Part shown: in pieces, positions 7,507-12,755 of the stretch
How positions within the stretch are numbered: position 1 is the stretch's first letter
How the letters are laid out: each line of letters begins with the position of its first letter
DNA from: an uncultured Acetatifactor sp.
GTDB lineage: Bacteria > Bacillota > Clostridia > Lachnospirales > Lachnospiraceae
Assembly (NCBI GenBank): GCA_910578815.1
Contig: CAJTSE010000022.1
Location: forward strand, 52,065-64,882
Length of the DNA: 12,818 nucleotides
Reading direction: 5' to 3'
Notes under the pieces: model-generated
Seen by the model: the letters and a program-made list of their open reading frames with translations, nothing else
The model's database searches: none
Told to the model about the DNA's origin: nothing
Made by a program: the position numbers and the translations under genes

Positions 7507-7522
7507 TTATCCCCCTCCCTGA
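7292..7522 (+). pseudogene. IS256-family transposase, N-terminal fragment
   Basis: ATG 7292 is preceded by GGAGGT at 7280-7285. The product begins MARRKESPQKAAMREIMREY and includes DFNAVMRDMMSVLLKGVLDEELDQELGYSKYDYRNKDTE, the characteristic N-terminus of IS256-type mutator transposases (full length about 400 residues). The DDE catalytic domain is entirely missing. The last few codons before the stop at 7522 (YYPPP) come from unrelated sequence after the deletion point. It cannot transpose; it marks where a deletion between the IS and the neighbouring ABC gene occurred. Confidence 0.85.
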
Positions 7523-7555
7523 GGTTGTCGTTCTGGTTCTCAAAGTTACGCATTG

Positions 7556-8132
7556 TATGTCCGACGTGATGTGGGAGGAAAAGAAAATGGAACATTCCTC
7601 GTCTTGTATAAATTCTAAAAATAAATCTAACATTTCATCACGCACAACCGGGTCAAGCCCCGTAGTCGCTTCATCTAAAATCAGCAGTTTCGGCTAATGC
7701 GCCATAGCACAGATAATAGACAGCTTCATCTTCATTCCCTTTGAAAAAGATCCGATTTGTTTTTTTTTCGGGAATTTTGAATCTCTTCAGATATTGTCTG
7801 TAAAGGCTACTATCCCAGGATTTATATATGCCGGACAGTATTTTTTCAATATCAGACGTATTAAATACATCGTGGAAGTTGCACTCATCAAAGACAACTC
7901 CAATGCCCTCTTTGACAGCGGAAATTGTGTTTTCCTTACCGAAAATCTGTATCTGTCCATTATCCCTCTTTAATTCATCAAGTATCAGGTTAATGGTCGT
8001 ACTCTTACCTGCCCCGTTTTCGCCAATGAAGCCGACAATTCTGCCTTTGGGAACTTGAAATGAAACATGGTCTAACAAAAACCCGTCAAACTGTTTACAT
8101 AAGTCCCGTACTAAAATGTTGTTTTTTTCCAT
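7556..8132 (-). pseudogene. ABC transporter ATP-binding protein (YtrB-like), frameshifted, amber-interrupted and 3'-truncated
   Basis: It starts at ATG 8132 with AGGAGG seven bases upstream, 15 bp after the GntR gene. Intact parts: A-loop region, Walker A GENGAGKST (37-45), and a diverged Q-loop region (GVVFDECNF). After PEKK the frame shifts within a run of nine A (7768-7760); eight A would restore it. The correct frame then reads SFSKGMKMKLSIICAMAH (signature motif), a TAG (7696-7694) probably replacing Gln, and PKLLILDEATTGLDP (Walker B, D-loop). It ends with FFSSHITSD (switch His) near 7556, where unrelated DNA begins. No permease gene follows. The ancestor would have powered an ABC-2 type exporter controlled by the adjacent GntR protein. 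Three independent lesions show it is dead. Confidence 0.85.
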
Positions 8133-8147
8133 ACATTCGCCTCCTGA

Positions 8148-8519
8148 TCATTCCTCGTAAAACAACTTCAAAATATTGGTCATTTGTTCATAACTGATTC
8201 CATGCGCCCTGCCGATTTCCGCAACCTTCTGCAGCAGTTCTTCTGCTATACGCAGCTGTTCTTCCTGGATAAACTCCTTGTTTTGGGCTGCAACAAAGCT
8301 GCCTTTTCCAGATACAGTTTCTATGAATCCGTCACGGGTCAAATCTTCATAAGCCCTTTGGACAGTAATAACGCTGATATGCAGGTCTTTCGCTAATGCC
8401 CGCATGGATGGTAACGCTTCACCAGCAGATAAAGTTCCGTTCATAATCAGATTTTTGACCTGCATACATATTTGCTCATAAATAGGCTTATCACTGCTGT
8501 TGCTTATGATTATTTCCAT
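8148..8519 (-). CDS. GntR-family transcriptional regulator, YtrA subfamily
   Basis: The gene encodes 123 residues, typical of YtrA-type GntR proteins, which have a winged helix and only a short C-terminal dimerisation helix pair. Seen: PIYEQICMQVKNLIMNGTL (helix 1, about 12-30), PSMRALAKDLHISVITVQRAY (helix-turn-helix, about 42-62), the wing ETVSGKGSFV (about 71-80), and a C-terminal helical region without a ligand-binding domain. GAGGAG lies before ATG 8519. Such regulators usually repress their own operon with an ABC transporter. The partner ATPase just downstream is broken, so this regulator may be orphaned. A strong promoter and overlapping palindrome lie upstream. The gene itself is intact. 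Confidence 0.93.
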   Translation of the reverse strand: MEIIISNSSDKPIYEQICMQVKNLIMNGTLSAGEALPSMRALAKDLHISVITVQRAYEDLTRDGFIETVSGKGSFVAAQNKEFIQEEQLRIAEELLQKVAEIGRAHGISYEQMTNILKLFYEE

Positions 8520-8557
8520 TTATTCACTCCTCTCTATGCGTACCGCCCGTAATGTGC

Positions 8558-8576
8558 GTACTTGTTTGATAAGTAC
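8558..8576. promoter_or_regulatory. Probable GntR (YtrA-type) operator
   Basis: The inverted repeat GTACTT (8558-8563) / AAGTAC (8571-8576) with a 7-base centre lies directly downstream of the -10 box, covering the expected transcription start. Position and symmetry fit autorepression by the adjacent regulator. Binding is inferred. Confidence 0.5.
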
Positions 8577-8605
8577 AGTATATGCATTTTTAATGTTATT
8601 GTCAA
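8577..8605 (-). promoter_or_regulatory. Strong sigma-A promoter of the GntR/ABC operon
   Basis: On the minus strand a perfect TTGACA (8605 to 8600) is followed by a 17-base spacer and TATACT (8582 to 8577), about 57 bases before the GntR ATG. Confidence 0.8.
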
Positions 8606-8855
8606 TACTCTTTTTTTATTATTTTAAATATTGGAGAATAAGTGGAATTCTGTAATAGTTGGCATTGTTAAATGGCCTTATTTTCAAATATGGATTCAAT
8701 CTCTGATGCGGCCGATACATCCTCTTTATCATATCCACGGGCTTTTTTCTTCAAATATATTCACCACACTTTACAGAATGAGTTACCTAAAAATGAGAAA
8801 AAGGGCCATTGAACAACCCTTTTCCTCCCGCTAACATTTTTCAATTTTTCTGTAT

Positions 8856-9084
8856 ACTATCACGCAAAACTCCAAACTATCACGGAAACTCATATACAAA
8901 CACGAAAACTCCGAGCGGTTTCCGTGTTTGTATCATATCCCCCGTTTTTCAACAGCATTTTCCGTCAAGCTAATACATCTTTCAGCCAAAACCGCCAATA
9001 TCCTACACCTTTTTACCTTTTCGCTTTATACTATCACGGAAACCCCTGACTTTTGCCTGATAGTATACTTTTGCCTGATAGTAC
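8856..9084. repeat. Iteron-like repeat cluster
   Basis: Related units of about 15 bases occur in both orientations. Forward copies: ACTATCACGCAAAACT (8856), ACTATCACGGAAACT (8876), a degenerate ACAAACACGAAAACT (8896), and ACTATCACGGAAACC (9030). Reverse copies: 8917-8935, 9050-9066 and 9068-9084 (the last two read ACTATCAGGCAAAAG). Forward copies 1-3 are exactly 20 bases apart and the last two 18, about two helical turns. This is the layout of initiator-binding iterons in plasmids and ICEs. No initiator gene lies in the window. Confidence 0.6.
8894..8933. repeat. Inverted repeat inside the iteron cluster
   Basis: ATACAAACACG (8894-8904) pairs perfectly with CGTGTTTGTAT (8923-8933), and further inward pairing is nearly complete, leaving a short loop. 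It consists of two iteron-like units facing each other. No T-run follows, so it is not a terminator. Confidence 0.7.
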
Positions 9085-9272
9085 GATTTTTTCCCCAATC
9101 GCCATCCTATCAGCGGCATCAAAAAACACAAAAATAGGGGTCCACCACCCCCCACCAAGCCTAAAAAACCTTGATTTTAAGCCATTCTTCAATACTTTTG
9201 CCTGCGAGTACCCAAATTCCTATGGCATTATTTCTGAATTGCCGCCTGTGCCGCTGTTATACTTTGATGACT

Positions 9273-9299
9273 TTTACCCCTCTTTACCCCATTTACCCC
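9273..9299 (+). repeat. Three phased TTTACCCC repeats
   Basis: TTTACCCC occurs at 9273-9280, 9283-9290 and 9292-9299, with spacings of 10 and 9 bases, close to one helical turn. It could be a protein-binding array; no function can be assigned. Confidence 0.5.
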
Positions 9300-9305
9300 A
9301 CCCAA

Positions 9306-9334
9306 TTCGACATTCGACAAACGGGATTCGACAA
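9306..9334 (-). promoter_or_regulatory. Three Spo0A-box-like sites
   Basis: On the minus strand TTGTCGAA occurs at 9334-9327 and 9320-9313, both perfect 0A boxes (core TGTCGAA). A third core, ATGTCGAA, occurs at 9313-9306. Two are separated by 14 bases and two abut at 7. They lie about 65-90 bases upstream of the plus-strand promoter at 9397. The match to the consensus is seen; Spo0A binding is inferred. Confidence 0.45.
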
Positions 9335-9396
9335 AATCCCCTTGCTTTTATGCGGAATCCAGTATAGAATGATTTCAGCGGAACGCTCCGCAGCGT

Positions 9397-9425
9397 TTGA
9401 CAGATGCGGGGGAATCTGCTACAAT
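9397..9425 (+). promoter_or_regulatory. Strong promoter of the putative antitoxin RNA
   Basis: A perfect TTGACA (9397-9402), a 17-base spacer and TACAAT (9420-9425) form a near-consensus sigma-A promoter. It points at the terminator at 9487-9524 with no reading frame between them. Confidence 0.8.
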
Positions 9426-9431
9426 AAAAGC

Positions 9432-9524
9432 ACAAAAGGGAATACTGCCGATAGACGGTCAGCCCAAGTTTAATTACCTAAAAAAGAAAGTAACCGTATC
9501 CTTGGCCGGGGCGGTTACTTTTTT
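9432..9524 (+). ncRNA. Putative type I antitoxin small RNA (RatA/SR4-like layout)
   Basis: A transcript from the promoter at 9397-9425 would start near 9432 and end at the T-run after the hairpin 9487-9521, giving about 90 nt with no start codon plus ribosome binding site. It runs opposite to the small peptide gene and overlaps its last three codons and 3' untranslated region, sharing the same terminator hairpin. This tail-to-tail layout is that of txpA/ratA and bsrG/SR4 in Bacillus subtilis, where the RNA blocks and destabilises toxin mRNA. Function here is inferred from layout. Confidence 0.6.
9481..9524. terminator. Two-way terminator shared by toxin gene and antisense RNA
   Basis: AAAGTAACCG (9487-9496) and CGGTTACTTT (9512-9521) form a perfect 10-bp stem. 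The plus strand runs into TTTTTT (9519-9524) and the minus strand into CTTTTTT below 9487. The peptide stop codon lies inside the stem. Confidence 0.85.
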
Positions 9525-9604
9525 GTGTTTATGTATGCAGTCAGAATTGATACGATGATTCCAAGAATCATCAGAACAACCGTCAGCAGTTCATAGTCAC
9601 TCAT
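9515..9604 (-). CDS. Small hydrophobic peptide, putative type I (holin-like) toxin
   Basis: The 29-residue peptide MSDYELLTVVLMILGIIVSI... has a short polar N-terminus, one membrane-spanning helix (about residues 6-24) and a Thr-Lys-Lys tail. This is the pattern of the Fst/TxpA and 'putative holin-like toxin' peptides common on Firmicutes mobile elements. ATG 9604 is preceded by AAAGGAGGG at ideal spacing, far stronger than chance for so short a frame. The stop lies in the terminator stem. A promoter at 9707-9735 gives a long (about 95 nt) structured leader, and a convergent small RNA covers its 3' end. It probably acts at the cell membrane and stabilises the element. The exact family cannot be proved without a search. 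Confidence 0.75.
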   Translation of the reverse strand: MSDYELLTVVLMILGIIVSILTAYINTKK

Positions 9605-9611
9605 AAGCAAT

Positions 9612-9657
9612 CCCTCCTTTCCCGGTTTTACCCGTTGTCGGAGGGATAGTCCCTCCG
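9612..9657 (-). promoter_or_regulatory. Leader structure that may hide the toxin ribosome binding site
   Basis: In the toxin leader, CGGAGGG (9657-9651) and CCCTCCG (9645-9639) form a 7-bp hairpin with a 5-base loop. The ribosome binding site GGAGGG (9617-9612) has the same sequence as the first arm, so CCCTCC can pair with either. This allows a switch between open and closed translation initiation, as in other type I toxin mRNAs. It is a base-pairing prediction only. Confidence 0.5.
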
Positions 9658-9706
9658 CGAAGAAGGACTGACCGCCTATCCCGTTATGGCAGTACCCCGT
9701 ATGGAT

Positions 9707-9735
9707 ATTTTATCAGAAAATGTCGGACGCTACAA
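9707..9735 (-). promoter_or_regulatory. Likely toxin mRNA promoter
   Basis: On the minus strand TTGTAG (9735 to 9730), a 17-base spacer and TAAAAT (9712 to 9707) would start a transcript near 9700. The -35 is half-matching, so it should be weaker than the promoter of the opposing RNA. Confidence 0.45.
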
Positions 9736-9818
9736 GCGGTTTCCGGCTTTTTTCTTTTTCCGCTTGCAATCCCGCCAAAACAGAGGTAAGCTACGACACC
9801 ACGGAAGGAGGGATTGGA

Positions 9819-10127
9819 TTGGAAAAAGATTCTGCATTGTACCAGCTCATGGACACCCGCATGCACAGCGTCATGAACGGTATCGTGAGCAGTGACGGGG
9901 AATACCAGGCGATTCTCCGAAGGTCGGATATATACTCCGGCGAACTGGACAGGATGGATTTATCAAAAGAAATCCGGCTGCTGATTGACCGCTACGTCAG
10001 CGAGCAGAACGAGCTGGGCTCCCGGTATGGGATGCTCGCCTACCTGCTGGGATTTTCCGACTGCAAGGCCATGTTTTTGGGGAAATGTCTGCCGACAGAA
10101 GCAAAAGAAATGACCTCAGAACTGTAA
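9819..10127 (+). CDS. Small conserved-looking mobile-element protein of unknown function (possibly DUF6809-like)
   Basis: I place the start at TTG 9819, which has GGAAGGAGGG six bases upstream. The frame is open back to an ATG at 9720, but that ATG has no ribosome binding site and its first 33 codons overlap the toxin promoter. The 102-residue product (start, then EKDSALYQLMDTRMHSVMNG) is soluble, acidic and mostly helical, with GEYQAILRRSDIYSGELDRM and EQNELGSRYGMLAYLLGFSDC. It resembles small hypothetical proteins encoded near serine recombinases in clostridial ICEs, possibly DUF6809, from memory and unchecked. It lies between the toxin locus and the recombinase remnant and ends 12 bases before a strong terminator. 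No function is proposed. Confidence 0.75.
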   Translation: MEKDSALYQLMDTRMHSVMNGIVSSDGEYQAILRRSDIYSGELDRMDLSKEIRLLIDRYVSEQNELGSRYGMLAYLLGFSDCKAMFLGKCLPTEAKEMTSEL

Positions 10128-10139
10128 CCGCAAATCGGT

Positions 10140-10194
10140 GACAGGGCGGAAAGGCTGCGCCACAGCCCTTCCGCCCTGTCCCTCTTTCGTTTTA
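10140..10194. terminator. Strong terminator between convergent genes
   Basis: GACAGGGCGGAA with GGCTG (10140-10157) pairs with CAGCC and TTCCGCCCTGTC (10163-10180), about 17 bp with one mismatch and a 5-base loop. CCTCTTTCGTTTT follows on the plus strand. It can serve both the small gene at 9819-10127 and the recombinase remnant. Confidence 0.8.
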
Positions 10195-11261
10195 AATGAA
10201 TATCCATACCTCCAGTTCCGCGTACCTGTTGGATTTTGACCACTGCGGGTGTTTCCTGAACCACGCCCGCTCGTCATCCGGCGTGACCGTTATCTTCTTA
10301 AAATAAACGGGGGAACCGGCATCATCCAGTCCCCCTCCCGCATCGGGGCTTAAGTTTAGGAGCCACTCGAAGCGGTCTTCGTAAACCCTCACCCCTGACA
10401 CATATTTATCCATTTCCTCTTCCGAAAACTCGCCATCCTCCGGCATGGCGGACTGCCCCATGAGCTTTTGCAGGTTTTCCAGCTTGCCGCTCACGTCTGC
10501 CTCCGTGGCGGGCTCCACGTCTCCGTACTGCGACATCCGCTGCTCCAGTTCCGCAATCCGCTCCCCAACCTCCTGCTGCTTGCGGCTGAATACTCCTTCG
10601 GTATCTCGTTGTTCATCCTCATATCGAGGAGCGTCTCATATCTGCCCCGCTCTTTTTTAAGCTGTTCCTCTATGACCTCCTTGTCCCGCAGCACTTCCGA
10701 CTGCTCCACCCCCGCGATGCCGCACCCCAGCACCGCCGCCGCGTTCAGGAGCGTCCCCTCCGGGTCATCGAAAACGGCGTGGAGGACTTTCTGCGCCATC
10801 GTGTACATCTTCCAGTCCTGCACCAGCGGCGAGCGGCAGACGTTCTCAATGCCCAGGCCGTTTTTCAGCCTTGCCGCTATGGTCCCCGTCCGGGTCTGGT
10901 CATAGCATTTATAGGTGTAGGTGATGAAGTCCGTCTTGGTATGCCACTTGGTCTTTGCGAAGGCGTGGCCGCACTGGCACCGCATCTTCCTGCGCCAGAG
11001 GTCGTCCGAATGGACGCCCTTGTTCTTCCGGCGCTGCCCCATCTGCGCGTCCTTTTCCGCCATCATCTTCTGCACCCGCTCGAACTCCTCCTTTGTGACG
11101 ATGGGCTGGTGCTTCCCCTCCACGATGACGCGCTCCAGCTCCCCCTTGTTCTTCGCCCTTTTCTGTTCGAGGTAGTCCGGCACATACTCCTTCCGGTATT
11201 CCAGCTCCCCGCAGTAGAGGCGGTTCTTTAAGATGTGGCCGACAGTGGCGTAATGCTGTTA
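10192..11261 (-). pseudogene. Large serine recombinase (site-specific integrase), N-terminally truncated and frameshifted
   Basis: Only the C-terminal half of an ICE-type serine recombinase remains. The minus frame begins abruptly at about 11261 with HYATVGHILKNRLYCGELEY (end of the Recombinase domain). It continues through KHQPIVTKEEFERVQ to the zinc beta-ribbon (CQCGHAF...YKCYDQTRTG with conserved Cys), then a helical coiled-coil region. At about 10587-10592, after PKEYS, the frame shifts (one base lost or two gained). The other frame continues RKQQEVGERIAELEQRM to the natural end WIFI at 10194-10192. The catalytic resolvase domain with its Ser is absent, and an in-frame TAA lies just upstream of the break. 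The high GC of this stretch (around 60%) contrasts with the core genes. It cannot catalyse integration or excision. Confidence 0.9.
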
Positions 11262-11274
11262 ATAACTTCATGAG

Positions 11275-11335
11275 CTGTCACAGATTCAACCTCACCTGCT
11301 GTCGTGAAATCACCCATTTTCCTGTCACACAATCA
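11275..11335. repeat. Three 14-bp direct repeats at the transposon end
   Basis: CTGTCACAGATTCA (11275-11288), CTGTCGTGAAATCA (11299-11312) and CTGTCACACAATCA (11322-11335) share the consensus CTGTCRYRNAWTCA. Starts are 24 and 23 bases apart, about two helical turns, as expected for transposase-binding sites. An unsupported frame from ATG 11317 crosses them and I do not call it a gene. Confidence 0.65.
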
Positions 11336-11476
11336 ATTGTATATACAACTATTTATTTCCAGTCTATAGCAGCTCTCCGAACTGCATTTTCCATGTTTCT
11401 ATCTTATATTGTCTGACTCTTTCGAACCATGCCTCTCTTATCTGCGCCGGAAATTGTTCCAACATCCATGTACAAT

Positions 11477-11943
11477 TCATGCAGGAAAGCCGCCCGGGAT
11501 ATCCCGGACGGCCTGTTTTTCTTCCAGTTTATGTAATTGTCCCAATTCCCCGCACACTTCGACTAACAGACGTTTTGCGTATAGTTGGCCTGCTCCCCTT
11601 ACAGCCAGTCCCTCCCTGTATACCCGGATAATGCCCGCAGGGCGTGCGCAACAGTTACTGCATCCGTCCCATTCATGTGCGCTGACAGCCTCTCCCTGTT
11701 CCAAAACAGGTCTGACAGCCTGCTCAGCGGGCATCCTGTGTCAATGTCCGGTATACAGATATACTGGCCGTTCATATATTTGCCTATTACCGCATTTATG
11801 CAGCTGTCCCTGCCATAAATTAGAAGCTCTGCCATGCAGGTGCTGTGTCTTTTTACCACAACCTCCCCCAGCCATCTCTCTTCCCCTTTTTCCGCCGGGA
11901 TGGTGCATACAAACTCCATGCGCCCCTCCGGCCAGGCCGTCAC
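11477..11943 (-). pseudogene. Small third gene of the transposon, apparently frameshifted
   Basis: GTG 11943 overlaps the ATPase stop (GTGA), with GGGAGG about six bases upstream inside the ATPase gene, so translation is coupled. The first frame encodes 114 residues (TAWPEGRMEFVCTIPAEKGE ...) ending TVAHALRALSGYTG and then DWL and stop at 11599. The -1 frame from about 11617 continues EGLAVRGAGQLYAKRLLVEV... to a stop at 11477. Adding one G to GGG near 11613-11617 would join the parts into about 155 residues. I do not recognise the family; it is presumably an accessory transposition protein. It could be a real lesion, a sequencing error or programmed frameshifting, though no classical slippery heptamer is visible. 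Confidence 0.6.
11489..11520 (+). terminator. Inward-pointing terminator near the transposon end
   Basis: GCCGCCCGGG (11489-11498) and CCCGGACGGC (11503-11512) pair with one mismatch around ATAT, followed by CTGTTTTT on the plus strand. It overlaps the 3' end of the small gene but has T-residues only on the plus side. It would stop outside transcripts from running antisense into the element. Confidence 0.55.
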
Positions 11944-12755
11944 CCCGCACCTCCCAGCATCTCGTGGTCTGCCACAAAACGCACCATACGCTCATCCGCC
12001 AGGCGTTTCTGCTGCTGGCATGCATACATCAGTGTTTTTTCACAGATCCGGTTTATCATCCTTGGAATGCCGGCTGATATCTTATAAACCTCATCCTCCG
12101 CTCCGCTGGTAAATATCTCCTTCCCAGCGCCGGAATACGCAAGATGCGCAGCAATATATTTCCCTGTTTCCGCCCTGTCAAGCCTGCCCAGCACAATGTT
12201 CATGTCTATCCTCTGGCGTATGGCAGCATATGCCTGAAGGCGCAACTTCTGCTCCCATAATTCTGTCTGTCCCACAAGCACCAGCGACATCGGGCTGCTG
12301 GAATCAAACTCATGGTTTAAAAGAAACCTCAGCTCCTCCAGCATGTCCTTCCCAAGCAGGTGCGCCTCGTCCAGCACGCAGATGACTTTCTTTTTCTGCT
12401 CCGTGCAGACTGCGGCGATCTCCTTCTGCAGCAGGCGCTTGGAATCCCCGCTGAAAAACCGCGGCTCCAGGCCCAGCTGCCCTAAAAGCCCTGCATACAG
12501 CCACCGCGGGGTCAGCTTTGAGTCTGAAAGGTACAGGAGCATGTATTTTTCCCTGCCAAGCCTTCCGTCCAGCAGCCGTATCAGCGTTGACTTCCCGCAG
12601 CCCGGGTTTGCCGTCACGACTGCAAACATCTGCCGGTCTGCCACATAAGTCAGCCGCCCGACCGCATCTTCTATCTGCGGCGACGTGTACAGCCTGTCCA
12701 CTGGGATGTCCCTGGTAAACGGCGTATGCTCCATTTCAAAAAAGCCTTCATACAT
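11940..12755 (-). CDS. AAA+ ATPase, ExeA/TniB-like transposition protein
   Basis: Proteins of this type (TniB, MuB and the ExeA-like ATPases beside DDE transposases) use ATP to choose or present target DNA to the transposase. The 271 residues show the N-terminal MYEGFFEMEHTPF block, Walker A ANPGCGKST (49-57; Ala replaces the usual first Gly), Walker B VICVLDEAH (124-132), sensor-1-like LVLVGQTEL (about 159-167), and an arginine-finger region AAIRQRID. The C-terminal lid domain has SAGIPRMINRICEKTLMYA. ATG 12755 is chosen because AGGAGG lies nine bases upstream. ATG 12761, two codons earlier, is only three bases from it. The gene overlaps the end of the upstream frame by 8 nt and is coupled to the small gene downstream. 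It is intact. Confidence 0.88.
   Translation of the reverse strand: MYEGFFEMEHTPFTRDIPVDRLYTSPQIEDAVGRLTYVADRQMFAVVTANPGCGKSTLIRLLDGRLGREKYMLLYLSDSKLTPRWLYAGLLGQLGLEPRFFSGDSKRLLQKEIAAVCTEQKKKVICVLDEAHLLGKDMLEELRFLLNHEFDSSSPMSLVLVGQTELWEQKLRLQAYAAIRQRIDMNIVLGRLDRAETGKYIAAHLAYSGAGKEIFTSGAEDEVYKISAGIPRMINRICEKTLMYACQQQKRLADERMVRFVADHEMLGGAG

Larger units (their letters stand above)
8606..9396. other. Gene-less AT-rich stretch resembling a replication/control region
   Basis: No open frame here has a ribosome binding site or recognisable protein. The first 240 bases hold nothing clear beyond a weak hairpin (AAAAGGG/CCCTTTT, 8799-8823). Bases 8856-9084 hold the iteron-like repeats. Bases 9273-9334 hold TTTACCCC and TTCGACA repeats. 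Bases 9382-9397 form a small palindrome (AACGCT/AGCGTT) just before a strong promoter. Confidence 0.45.

Noticed and set aside
7121..7645. 174-codon minus-strand frame as a single gene
   Set aside because: Only the first 30 codons are the tail of the broken ABC ATPase. The rest is antisense to the IS256-type fragment and the regulator debris.
8631..8834. 67-codon plus-strand frame
   Set aside because: It begins with TTG without a ribosome binding site, has no recognisable motif and lies in AT-rich non-coding DNA.
8856..9084. CRISPR array
   Set aside because: The repeats are short (about 15 bp), diverged, in both orientations and irregularly spaced, and no cas genes are present. An iteron cluster fits better.
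9720..9818. N-terminal extension of the 102-aa protein to ATG 9720
   Set aside because: No ribosome binding site at 9720, and the extension overlaps the divergent toxin promoter, while TTG 9819 has an excellent site.
11256..11317. Short minus-strand frame MGDFTTAGEVESVTAHEVIN from ATG 11317
   Set aside because: It crosses the phased terminal repeats and runs into out-of-frame recombinase sequence. The ribosome binding site is weak, so it is more likely non-coding transposon end.
11834..12112. Several plus-strand frames opposite the ATPase (also 11409-12077)
   Set aside because: Pro/Ser/His-rich shadows of GC-rich minus-strand genes without start signals.
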